DNA from: Granulosicoccus sp965214025
GTDB lineage: Bacteria; Pseudomonadota; Gammaproteobacteria; Granulosicoccales; Granulosicoccaceae
Direction: 5' to 3'
DNA: 64,000 bases
Assembly: GCA_965214025.1 (NCBI GenBank)
Contig: CBDCAW010000040.1
Location: forward strand, 14,338 to 78,337
The notes below the pieces were generated by a model that made no database searches, was not told the origin of the DNA, and worked only from the letters and a program-made list of their open reading frames with translations. Positions 33,698 to 42,391 of this stretch are shown in pieces; the stretch's first letter is position 1; the number at the start of each line of letters is the position of its first letter. The position numbers and the translations under genes were made by a program.

Positions 33698-34558
33698 ATG
33701 GAAAACTCCACACCACCCGGCAGGCGTCGCGGTCCGGGTCGGCCGCGCCTGCCCGACGCGGAGCTGCAGGATGCAACGACCGTTCAGGCACTGGATCGCG
33801 GTCTGGTGTTGCTGAAGCTGCTGGGCCAGCGAGGCAGCGCCACCCTGTCGGATATCGCCTCGCAGGTGGAACTACCGGTATCCAGCGCCTATCGCCTGCT
33901 CGCCACCTTGCAGAAACAGGGCTTCGTGGACTTCGACGCCGTCAGCCAGGAATGGGCGGTAGGCATCGAAGCCTATACCGTGGGCAGCGGTTACCTGCAT
34001 CGCACCAACTTGGTAGACGCCGCTCAGCCGATCATGCGCACACTGATGCAGGACACCGGTGAAACCGCGAACCTGGCGGTGATCACCGACCAGGGCGAGA
34101 TCACATTCCTCACCCAGGTGGATTCGTTTCATGCCGTGCGTGCCTTTCACTTGCCTGGCACACGTAGCCAGGCGCATTGCTCGGGCATCGGCAAGGCGCT
34201 GTTGGCGGAACGTTCGAGAGAGCAGGTCGACGCATTGCTGCTGCACAACGGACTGCCGCGCTTCACACCGAACACCCTCGTCTCATCTGAACCTCTGTTC
34301 GAGGACCTCCGGCTGATCTGGCTGCGTGGCTGGTCGATCGACGACGAAGAGTGCCATCAGGGCATGCGCTGCATCGCCGCGGCGATTCATGACACTCGTG
34401 ATCAGGCGCTTGCCGGCCTGTCGATATCCGGGCCGGTGGCCCGCCTGCCGGATGAACGACTGGGGGAACTCGGCTCGAAGGTTCGCGACGCGGCGGCACA
34501 GGTCACCCGCAGGATCGGCGGCAACGTGCCGAATCACCGCGCACGCAGCGTGAGCTGA
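33698..34558 (+). CDS. bhcR: IclR-family transcriptional regulator, BhcR
   Basis: The 286-residue protein has an N-terminal winged helix-turn-helix (about residues 30-85; SATLSDIASQVELPVSSAYRLLATLQKQGFV). An IclR effector domain follows with DTGETANLAVITDQGEITFLTQVDS, LPGTRSQAHCSGIGKALLAE and WSIDDEECHQGMRCIAAAIHD. It is divergent from bhcA, as in known bhc loci, where BhcR controls the cycle genes in response to glyoxylate. A Pro/Arg-rich stretch (PPGRRRGPGRPRLP) precedes the DNA-binding domain. The start was set at 33698, but ATG 33671 is possible. The regulator name is by gene context. Confidence 0.88.
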   Translation: MENSTPPGRRRGPGRPRLPDAELQDATTVQALDRGLVLLKLLGQRGSATLSDIASQVELPVSSAYRLLATLQKQGFVDFDAVSQEWAVGIEAYTVGSGYLHRTNLVDAAQPIMRTLMQDTGETANLAVITDQGEITFLTQVDSFHAVRAFHLPGTRSQAHCSGIGKALLAERSREQVDALLLHNGLPRFTPNTLVSSEPLFEDLRLIWLRGWSIDDEECHQGMRCIAAAIHDTRDQALAGLSISGPVARLPDERLGELGSKVRDAAAQVTRRIGGNVPNHRARSVS

Positions 34559-34757
34559 AAGGCAATCTGAGAGCACGCCTGTAGCCTGACGACGATCGGT
34601 ACCGGCGCGCTGGCCGGCTTCAAGATACACAGGGCCGATGGTCAACCCGACGTAATCCACACGTTTCGCCGGCACACGCTCATTGCGTTAAGATTGCCGA
34701 CTGATTTCGGACGCCGATCCGAGTAGTTTCACTGCAGAACAGGTACAGCACATCATC

Positions 34758-36191
34758 ATGAAGCGCAGAAGAGACGCCAAGATCATCGCCACGCTGGGGC
34801 CGTCGAGCAATGACAAGGACACCATCGGCCGCCTGTACGATGCAGGTATCGATGTGTTCCGGCTCAACTTCAGCCACGGTACGCACGAAGATCACAAGCG
34901 TACGCACGGCTTCATCCGGGAAGTGGAAAAGGAACGTGGCCGGCCCATCGGCATTCTCGCCGATTTGCAGGGTCCCAAGCTGCGGGTCGGTCGTTTCAAG
35001 GACAAGCGGGCCACCCTCGAAGTGGGCGCCGAATTCGTGCTCGATCAGGACGATACACTCGGCGATGCCACGCGCGCGCCGCTGCTGCATCCGGAAATCT
35101 TCGCCGCTCTGACCGTCGGCGCACAGCTGCTGGTCAACGATGGCAAGATTCGCCTGCGCGTGGTCGAGTTCGATGAACACCGCGCGGTAACGAAGGTGGA
35201 AGTCGGCGGGGTCATCAGCGACAACAAGGGCGTCAACGTGCCAGACCTGTATCTGCCGATCTCGCCGTTGACCGATAAGGATCGCAAGGATCTCGACTAT
35301 GCGCTGCAACTCGATGTCGACTGGGTGGCCATCTCGTTCGTGCAACGTCCGGAAGACATGACCGAGCTGCGTGAGATCGTCGGTGGGCAGGTGGCGATCA
35401 TGGCCAAGCTGGAAAAGCCATCGGCCATCCAGCACCTCGATGATATCGTTGCGCTGAGTGACGGGGTGATGGTGGCACGCGGCGACCTGGGCGTGGAAAT
35501 GCCGCAGGAAACGGTGCCGGTGGTGCAAAAACGCATCACGCGGTCGGCACGCCAGGCCGGCAAACCGGTGGTCATCGCCACCCAGATGCTGGAATCGATG
35601 ATCACCTCGCCGGTGCCTACCCGGGCCGAATCATCGGATGTGGCCACGGCCATCTACGACGGTGCCGACGCGGTGATGCTGTCAGCGGAAACGGCGGCAG
35701 GTCAGTTTCCGATCGAGGCGGCCACCGCGATGGATCGCATCATGGTCGAAGTCGAGAGAGATCCGCAATACCGCATCGCCATCGATGCCTCCATGCCGAA
35801 GCCGGGCAACTCGGTGGCCGATGCCATCAGCTCGTCCCTGCGCCATGTAGCCACGGTGATGCCGCTTGCCGCGACCTTCACTTACACCGAGTCCGGTTTC
35901 AGCAGCTTCCGCGCTGCCCGCGAACGGCCCACGGCCTCCGTCATCGGTTGCACTCCGGATATTCGCACGGCAAGAATGCTGGCACTGGTGTGGGGGGTGT
36001 ACGCTGTGCTTTCCGAGGAAATGCACGATGTGCAACAGATGGTGGACAACGCCATTCGTATCACGCTCGCCGAGGGTTTCGGTGAAAAGGGTGAGATCAT
36101 TGCCATCACCGCCGGCATGCCGTTCGGTCGAACCGGTACGACCAACATGCTGCGCCTCACTCGCCTGAAGGATCTGCCGCCTCCTCAGTGA
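34758..36191 (+). CDS. pyk: Pyruvate kinase
   Basis: Catalyses phosphoenolpyruvate + ADP to pyruvate + ATP, the last glycolytic step. The 477-residue protein has the N-terminal TLGPSSNDKDTIGRLYDAGIDVFRLNFSHG, the ADLQGPKLR segment, the active-site GVMVARGDLGVEMP and the DAVMLSAETAAGQFP helix. The C-terminal allosteric domain is intact (SGFSSFRAARERPTASVIGCTPD). Length and motifs are those of bacterial type I/II enzymes. It is 199 bp downstream of bhcR on the same strand; whether it shares regulation is not known. The enzyme sits between Entner-Doudoroff and glycolate metabolism. Confidence 0.96.
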   Translation: MKRRRDAKIIATLGPSSNDKDTIGRLYDAGIDVFRLNFSHGTHEDHKRTHGFIREVEKERGRPIGILADLQGPKLRVGRFKDKRATLEVGAEFVLDQDDTLGDATRAPLLHPEIFAALTVGAQLLVNDGKIRLRVVEFDEHRAVTKVEVGGVISDNKGVNVPDLYLPISPLTDKDRKDLDYALQLDVDWVAISFVQRPEDMTELREIVGGQVAIMAKLEKPSAIQHLDDIVALSDGVMVARGDLGVEMPQETVPVVQKRITRSARQAGKPVVIATQMLESMITSPVPTRAESSDVATAIYDGADAVMLSAETAAGQFPIEAATAMDRIMVEVERDPQYRIAIDASMPKPGNSVADAISSSLRHVATVMPLAATFTYTESGFSSFRAARERPTASVIGCTPDIRTARMLALVWGVYAVLSEEMHDVQQMVDNAIRITLAEGFGEKGEIIAITAGMPFGRTGTTNMLRLTRLKDLPPPQ

Positions 36192-36270
36192 TGTCTTCTG
36201 TCCATTGGCCGTTTCTGACCAGTGGAGTTCCCTGCCGAGCGGTGGTCCCTGCCAAGTGATTATTTGCTGA

Positions 36271-37614
36271 ATGATGTTCAGAGCCTTGCCAAGCTGCCTG
36301 TCGTACCTGTGCCTGACGTTTGTGACGACGTCGATCGCTACCATCGCGACGGCCCAGAGCCCGGTGGCACAGGAACCGGCGCCACCGGGTTCCGAATCCG
36401 TCCAGCCCCCCGGCAGCATCAGCGCCCGCGATATACAAGCTGAGGAGGACGATACCTTCACGACCATCGCTCGCCGGGAACTCGGCCAGTCGGGGCTTGC
36501 CAACCTCCTCGCCGAGTTCAATCGCAAGCCGGTGGACACCAGGCTCACGGCCGGTGAAACTGTGCGCATTCCTCTGTACGTGCCCCTGCGCGAAGAGTCT
36601 GCAACCGTCGTTTTCGTCAAGGGCACTGCCACTCAGGATGGTCAGCCCCTGCTACGCGACAACGAGGTGGTGCTGGGCGATCTGCTCGAGACCGGGCTCG
36701 ACGGTTTCGTCAGCCTCGAGTTCGCCAACGGCAGTGTGGTGAACATGCAACCGGGCACGCGAGCGCGGATCACGCGGCTGAACTGCCTGTCGGACGACGA
36801 CAGTTGCCTGGTCGAGATACTCGGTGAATCCGGCGTCCTGGATGCCGATGTGCCACGCCGCGGCACTCAACCCAACGAGTTCATCATCACCACGCCCCAT
36901 GCGTCGGCAGCGGTGCGCGGAACCGAATTCGGATTCGACGCCGATGCAGCCCGGCTGCTGGTCACCGTGACCGAGGGCCAAGTGGAGCTCGAGGCCGAAG
37001 GGGAGAGCGTGGATGTTCTCGGCGGTTTCGGTTCGGTGGCCGTGGAGGGCGAACCGCCCTCACCGCCCGTACCGTTGCTACCTTCTCCGGTATACCGGTT
37101 CGTACCGGTACGCATAGCCACCGACGATCTGGTCGAGCTGTGGCCGCTGACCGATAGCCAGGGTTTCTACGTACAGCTCAGCCGTGACAGCGCAGGCGAT
37201 GACGTCACCGCCGATTTCGAAGCAGACGACAATTCGCTGAGCCTACCCCCGGTCGAAGCCGGTGCCTATTATCTCAACGTACGCGGGCTCGATGATCAGG
37301 GCCTGCGCGGGTTCGCCTCGTCGACACGCGTCACCGTTGCCGACATAGACCCTGAGCTGCCGTTGGTGAGCTCCCGCATCACACGCCGCGGCCAGGCCTT
37401 GCTGGTCGAGGTTGTCGATCCTCCTGAAGGCATTGCGGGTTTCGAGATCCAGATATCCGAATCCGCGGATTTCACCACACCCATCACGGCCGACGTGGGC
37501 TCCGGCGGCTCGGCGCTGTTCCGCATCGATGCCGATGTACTGTTCGCTCGTGCGCGCATACTGGAAGACTTGCTGACCGTGTCGGCCTTCGGCGAGACGG
37601 CGGAGTTGCGCTGA
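36271..37614 (+). CDS. LysM-FecR domain secreted protein
   Basis: The 447-residue protein has a signal peptide (YLCLTFVTTSIATIATAQ). A LysM-like domain (DTFTTIARRELGQSGLANLLAEFNRKPVDTRLTAGETVRIP, about residues 60-105) follows. A FecR domain is at about 130-230, with a TPHASAAVRGTEFGFD motif. The C-terminal half has two weak Ig-like repeats. FecR-LysM proteins often accompany CHASE2 or sensor proteins; none is here, and there is no TonB or sigma gene. It is followed after 23 bp by the FUSC gene, on the same strand. The role is unknown; peptidoglycan binding is inferred from LysM. Confidence 0.87.
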   Translation: MMFRALPSCLSYLCLTFVTTSIATIATAQSPVAQEPAPPGSESVQPPGSISARDIQAEEDDTFTTIARRELGQSGLANLLAEFNRKPVDTRLTAGETVRIPLYVPLREESATVVFVKGTATQDGQPLLRDNEVVLGDLLETGLDGFVSLEFANGSVVNMQPGTRARITRLNCLSDDDSCLVEILGESGVLDADVPRRGTQPNEFIITTPHASAAVRGTEFGFDADAARLLVTVTEGQVELEAEGESVDVLGGFGSVAVEGEPPSPPVPLLPSPVYRFVPVRIATDDLVELWPLTDSQGFYVQLSRDSAGDDVTADFEADDNSLSLPPVEAGAYYLNVRGLDDQGLRGFASSTRVTVADIDPELPLVSSRITRRGQALLVEVVDPPEGIAGFEIQISESADFTTPITADVGSGGSALFRIDADVLFARARILEDLLTVSAFGETAELR

Positions 37615-37637
37615 CCCGGCGTGGGCTGGTTCGGGAT

Positions 37638-39644
37638 GTGCTGAAGATTCGCAACGCCGTTGTTCTCAATGCCATCGCCGTGGCGGTCGGGCTGGCACTG
37701 GTGCACCTGCTCGTAAGCCTCGCTGCCGGTCTCGACGCGGCAAACATCGCGCTCGGTGCGGCAGTGTGCACCAGCTTCGCCGATCACCCCCTGCCGGCGC
37801 GGCGAACGGCACACCGCGTCGCAAGCGCGGCGATCCTGAGCGTTGTCGCCTCCTGGGTGATCCTCGCAAGCCTTGGCTCGCCCGTCTTGCTCGGATTCGC
37901 CATCGCGGGTGTCGGCTTCGTCGCGACCCTGTTGCTCGCCTGGGGGCCACGCGCCGCGTTGGTCGCGTTCGCACCGATCCTTGCCGTGGTCTTCGCGCTG
38001 GCCACGGCGAAACCGGAGCAACTGGCCGATGACAGCCAAGTCGCGATCTTGCTTACCATCCTGCCCTGGCACGTCGCCGGTGCGCTTGCGTACACACTGT
38101 GGGCAATCTGCTGCGCGCTCGCACTGAAACGGCGCTACCGACGCTCGGCCCTACGCGACCTGCTGAGCGCCATGGCGCTTCGCCTCGAGACCCGTGCCGA
38201 GCTGGTCGACCGTCCGGAAAACGACCCGACAAGGGCCGGTGCCTGGCGTCGCTGGCTGTACGGCGAGGCCGACTTCGCCGATCGCCTGCAACTTGCCCGA
38301 GACTTCATGTTCGAAGGCAACGCGACCCTGCGCGAGCGTACCATCCTGACCCGTACCGTGGAACTGCGCGATTCGCTCGTGGTGAGCCGCTTCGACCGAT
38401 CGTTACCCGGGGTGAATCCGGCTCACCGACGCTGGCTGACCAGACGCTCCGCGAAGGCACTGCGACGAATCGCACGTGACCTGGAAGCCGCGGTAAGCGC
38501 GCTCGACAGCCGCACGCCCGACTCGCTTACCGGCGAATACAACGCCGAGGCACTCTACGACGGGTCACCCGCGGGTGCCGATGCCGCCTATGAGAGCTAC
38601 GTGCAGGTGTTGCGTTTCCGCGTGCGTGCCATGCGCCGCGATGCCTTCCACATCGCGGAGCTTGCACGTGGCAACGTCCAGCCAGGGTTGTCGAACACGG
38701 CCGACGTCAAGCGCTTCATCTCCGCGGAGCGATGGCAATGGCATGCCCTGGTGAAGAACCTGCGATTTCACTCACCCGTGGCACGGCACGCAGTTCGCAT
38801 GGCGATCGCGATGGGTGCCGCCTACGCCGTAGCGCCCTGGTTACCCTGGACACCCCATCCGCAGTGGGTCGTGCTGAGCGTCGCGGTCGTACTGCGCGGC
38901 AGCCTGGAACAAACCTTGGTGCGGCGCAATGCCCGTGTGCTCGGCACCTTCGCCGGTTGCCTGGTGGTGCTGGCGCTCACGACGATAAGCTCGCCGATCG
39001 CGCTATCACTGGTGTTCCTGAGCGCCGTGGCGGTAGCCCATGCCACTCTGACCCGACGTTACTGGCTGGCAGCCGCAGCCTCGACGGTGATGGCACTCCT
39101 GCACTCGCATGCGATGGACCCGGCGGTCGGCTTCGCGATCGGCGGACGTGCCGGGGATACCGTGGTCGGTGCGCTCTTCGCCTGGGGGTTCAGCTACCTG
39201 CTACCGTCCTGGGAGCGTGAAAAATTGCCAGCTGCCGTGCAAGCGACAGTCGAGGCACTGGATAGCTACACCGCAAGTGCCGTACGCCCGCCCGGCAAGC
39301 TCAACGTTACCGAGCAGGCCCTCGCGCGAGATCGCGCCCACGCCGCGCTGACGGCACTCGCGAGCATGATGCAGCGCACCGCCGCCGAGCCAAGGCGCGT
39401 ACGCCTGTCCGAAGAGGCGCTTACAGCGCTACTCGATCACGGCCGCAGGCTGATGGCCGATGTATCCGCCATCCGGATACTGCGCGCCGAGCTGGGTGAT
39501 GGTCAGGGCGCTGATGATGGTGATGGACAGACGTCGACGCAGACCGTTGATGCGCCTCTTGCCGAGCGCCTGCAATCGCTCGATGAAGACAAGGCACAGG
39601 TTCATGAGGCGGCCGCAGAGGTGCTCAAAGGCGTTGCGGCATAG
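37638..39644 (+). CDS. FUSC-family membrane protein (aromatic acid exporter-like)
   Basis: A 668-residue protein with two membrane halves of about five to six helices each, separated by a long cytoplasmic helical region (about residues 180-380). The second half has the FUSC motif RHAVRMAIAMGAAYAVAPWLPWTPHPQWVVLSVAVVLRGSLEQTLVRRNARVLGTFAGCLV. This organisation resembles YccS/AaeB-type proteins that export aromatic acids or related compounds. The substrate is unknown. Translation starts at GTG 37638, and no strong ribosome-binding site was seen. It lies 23 bp after the FecR gene and may be co-transcribed with it. Confidence 0.87.
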   Translation: MLKIRNAVVLNAIAVAVGLALVHLLVSLAAGLDAANIALGAAVCTSFADHPLPARRTAHRVASAAILSVVASWVILASLGSPVLLGFAIAGVGFVATLLLAWGPRAALVAFAPILAVVFALATAKPEQLADDSQVAILLTILPWHVAGALAYTLWAICCALALKRRYRRSALRDLLSAMALRLETRAELVDRPENDPTRAGAWRRWLYGEADFADRLQLARDFMFEGNATLRERTILTRTVELRDSLVVSRFDRSLPGVNPAHRRWLTRRSAKALRRIARDLEAAVSALDSRTPDSLTGEYNAEALYDGSPAGADAAYESYVQVLRFRVRAMRRDAFHIAELARGNVQPGLSNTADVKRFISAERWQWHALVKNLRFHSPVARHAVRMAIAMGAAYAVAPWLPWTPHPQWVVLSVAVVLRGSLEQTLVRRNARVLGTFAGCLVVLALTTISSPIALSLVFLSAVAVAHATLTRRYWLAAAASTVMALLHSHAMDPAVGFAIGGRAGDTVVGALFAWGFSYLLPSWEREKLPAAVQATVEALDSYTASAVRPPGKLNVTEQALARDRAHAALTALASMMQRTAAEPRRVRLSEEALTALLDHGRRLMADVSAIRILRAELGDGQGADDGDGQTSTQTVDAPLAERLQSLDEDKAQVHEAAAEVLKGVAA

Positions 39645-39764
39645 CGGTTCCACTATCGCTCCACTCGCTGTCTGCCCGATACCGAGGACCTGATACCGAG
39701 GACATGATCCATCCGGTGGAGCGCATCCCGCTGTACACTTCGGGAGCGCGCACAATGAGACCCT

Positions 39765-40709
39765 ATGAGCACAACGATCTTCATCGATGGCGAAGCAGGC
39801 ACCACGGGCCTGCGTATTCGCGACATGCTGGCTGAACGGCGTGACCTGACGCTGCTCGAAATCGATCCTGATCGGCGCAAGGACGTGGAAGAGCGTCGGC
39901 GCCTGTTGAATGAGGCGGACATCGCGATCCTTTGCCTGCCCGATGCCGCGGCGAGAAACAGCGTTCAGCTGATCGACAATGAGCGTACCCGCGTCATCGA
40001 CGCGTCATCGGCGCACCGGGTCAGTGATGGGTGGACTTACGGCTTTCCTGAAATCGGATCTGAACAACAGGCAGCGATACGGCAGGCGCACCGGGTCAGC
40101 AACCCGGGCTGTTGGCCTCAGGGTGCCATTGCCGGATTGCGACCACTCGTCAAATGCCGGGCTGGTTCCACGCGACATGCCGGTGGCGGTGCATGGTGTG
40201 TCCGGCTACAGCGGGGGCGGACGTTCGATGATCGACGACTATGAGAGTGCCGGCGCTTCGATCAGCAGGTACTCGCCCTACGGGTTGACACTCGATCACA
40301 AACACATGCCGGAACTCCAACGCTACTCCGGGCTTACCGCTCGGCCACTGTTCACACCGGCGGTGGGCGCGTTCGCGCAGGGAATGATGGTCATGACGAC
40401 GCTACAGCTCGCCTGGCTGACCCATGCACCGACGGTCGCGCAGCTTCACGAAGCCTTGACCGAGCACCATGCAGCGGTCCCCGGAAGCGTTGTCGAGGTC
40501 GCAGCCATGGCAGAATCGCAGGTGCTGTCACAGCCACCGTCGCAGGCGTTGAACCCGGAAACGCACAACGGTACGAACCGGATGACGCTGCACGTCTTCG
40601 GCAACGACGATCACAAGCAGGCAACGGTAGTGGCGGTTTACGACAACCTGGGCAAGGGAGCGTCGGGGGCGGCAGTGCAGAACCTCGATCTGATGCTGGC
40701 AAGGGATAG
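39765..40709 (+). pseudogene. argC: N-acetyl-gamma-glutamyl-phosphate reductase (argC type 2), disrupted by two compensating indels
   Basis: Arginine biosynthesis reductase. The first part (39765 to about 40152) reads MSTTIFIDGEAGTTGLRIR through FPEIGSE and SNPGCWPQGA with the active-site Cys. An extra base in the AAA run (40152-40154) throws the frame off. The rest of the enzyme continues in the next frame, from AGLVPRDMPVAVHGVSGYSGGGRSM through GKGASGAAVQNLDLML. A second indel near the GG at 40698-40699 would return the frame and end at TAG 40707-40709 as LMLGKG. Net length (315 codons) fits the short form of ArgC. These may be sequencing errors. Confidence 0.8.
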
Positions 40710-40765
40710 AGGCGAGCCTCGCGCGGACAAATCGCTGACCCGGATCGCGAACCCAGGCCGCGAAC

Positions 40766-41596
40766 TCAGACGAATCGGGAATCGATTGCCCGGCGTGCAC
40801 GGGCCAGTTGTTGCAGCATGGCGTCGCCACCGCGTACCGCAACCCCGACGGCCAGTATGTCGAGTACCACCATCTGGCCCAGGCGGGATTTCACCGGCGA
40901 GAAGATGTCGCTGTCTTCGACGACGTCGACGGTCAGGGCGATGTCGCTGAGCTCCGCCAGCGGCGACTTGGTCGCGGTGACGGCGATGACCCTGGCGCGC
41001 GCCTGGCGCGCGATATCCACGGTGGTGAGGATGTCGCGGCTCCGCCCCGAATGCGAGATCGCGATCACCAGTGCACGTTCGTCAAGCAGCGCGGCGGCCG
41101 AATGCTGGATGTGGGGGTCGGAGTAGGCGATCGCCGGCTTGCCCAGGCGGAAGAACTTCAGCTGGGCGTCCTCACCGACGATGGCCGAGCCACCCGAGCC
41201 GTAGAATTCCACTCGCTCACAGGCCTCGTACAGTTCGATGGCACGATCCAGCAATTCCGGATCGAGAGTATGACGGATATGAACCAGCGAGGCGATGGCA
41301 CCGTCCAGCAGCTTGGTCGACAGTTCGCGGCTGGTGTCACCGGCGGTCACGTCGCGGTAGAAGAAGGTGTCGCGGCTGGCCAGATCCTGCGCGAGGCGTA
41401 GCTTGAATTGCTGGAAGCCGACACAATCGAGCGCCCGGCAGAAACGAATCACGGTGGGTTCACTGACGGTGGCCCGGCTGGCAAGCGTCTGAATCGACGA
41501 CTGGACGCTCGCTTCGGGATCGGCAAGGATCGCATCGGCGACCTTCTGCTCAGACTTGCGCAGGCCATCGCGTGCCGACTTGATCTTCGACAGCAT
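40766..41596 (-). CDS. hexR: HexR, RpiR-family regulator of Entner-Doudoroff genes
   Basis: A 276-residue regulator with an N-terminal RpiR helix-turn-helix (ATVSEPTVIRFCRALDCVGFQQFKLRLA). A C-terminal SIS sugar-phosphate-binding domain follows (RVEFYGSGGSAIVGEDAQLKF and ALVIAISHSGRSRDILTTVDIARQA). In other gammaproteobacteria HexR represses zwf, edd, eda and related genes until 2-keto-3-deoxy-6-phosphogluconate is bound. Its ATG directly follows the pgl TAG, so it is last in a zwf-pgl-hexR unit. A HexR-type site lies between zwf and edd. Confidence 0.93.
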   Translation of the reverse strand: MLSKIKSARDGLRKSEQKVADAILADPEASVQSSIQTLASRATVSEPTVIRFCRALDCVGFQQFKLRLAQDLASRDTFFYRDVTAGDTSRELSTKLLDGAIASLVHIRHTLDPELLDRAIELYEACERVEFYGSGGSAIVGEDAQLKFFRLGKPAIAYSDPHIQHSAAALLDERALVIAISHSGRSRDILTTVDIARQARARVIAVTATKSPLAELSDIALTVDVVEDSDIFSPVKSRLGQMVVLDILAVGVAVRGGDAMLQQLARARRAIDSRFV

Positions 41597-42391
41597 CTAT
41601 TCGGACCAGTACACTGACGGCGCCCCGGTATCCCGATCGAAGAAGCGGGCGATCGGTAGCAGCTGCCCCGTACTGTCTGCCAGGGTGTCGGCAAGTGCAC
41701 CTTCGAGCACCATGCGCTTGTCGACCCCGGTGATGTGCAGGATTCGCTGTGCCGAATCGAGCAGAGCGGCCCGCGTCAGCGTGATGCGCGTTTGTGGTTG
41801 AGACGCGGGTTTCATGATGGCGACGTTCGCATCATTCTGCGTTGCCAATGCCTGCTGAACGTCGGGCGCGTCGGGAAACAATGACGCGGTATGGCCATCG
41901 GCACCCATGCCCAGGATCACCACGCTGAAAGGCCGCGGTATGGCTGCCACCGCCGCCTCGATATCGGCCAGCGCCTCCGCGGGAGACTGGCCTTCACGGT
42001 AGAGGCTGACGAAGGTGGCGCTCGCGGCACGCTCGACCAGCAGTGTTTCGCGGATCAGTTTCTCGTTGCTCGCGGTATCGTCGGTCGGCACCCAGCGTTC
42101 ATCGGCCAGCGTGATGCTCACGCGGCCCCAGTCGAGATCGGCCTGCGAGAGCCTGGCGAACAAGGGCACCGGGGTGCTCCCGCCGGACACCACGAGCGAG
42201 GCCATCCCATCGACTTCGATGGCGGTGCGAAGCCGTGCAAGCGTGGCACGGGCGACCTGTTCGGCCAACGTTTCACGATCCGGCGCGACGTGCCAGTCCG
42301 GCACCGAATGCGCGGTCACCCGTGACGGATTCTTGCCGTCCATGTTCTTGCCGTCAGAGCCCTTGCCGTCCACGTCTAGTCCTCGTTCCAT
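41597..42391 (-). CDS. pgl: 6-phosphogluconolactonase
   Basis: Hydrolyses 6-phosphogluconolactone, the second step of the oxidative pentose phosphate/Entner-Doudoroff route. The 264-residue protein has the Pgl motifs SLVVSGGSTPVPLFARLS, DLDWGRVSITLADERWVPTDDTASNEKLIRETLL and GMGADGHTASLFPDAP. The N-terminal 25 residues (repeated DGKG/DGKN) are unusual. The TGGAGG site just upstream of ATG 42391 supports that start, though MDGKN at 42343 is possible. It overlaps the zwf 3' end by 16 bp. Confidence 0.93.
   Translation of the reverse strand: MERGLDVDGKGSDGKNMDGKNPSRVTAHSVPDWHVAPDRETLAEQVARATLARLRTAIEVDGMASLVVSGGSTPVPLFARLSQADLDWGRVSITLADERWVPTDDTASNEKLIRETLLVERAASATFVSLYREGQSPAEALADIEAAVAAIPRPFSVVILGMGADGHTASLFPDAPDVQQALATQNDANVAIMKPASQPQTRITLTRAALLDSAQRILHITGVDKRMVLEGALADTLADSTGQLLPIARFFDRDTGAPSVYWSE

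Noticed and set aside
33480..33791. Minus-strand ORFs over the bhcR upstream repeats (Phe/Ser-rich)
   Set aside because: They reflect the 23-bp repeat and overlap the bhcR start in antisense; no known protein.
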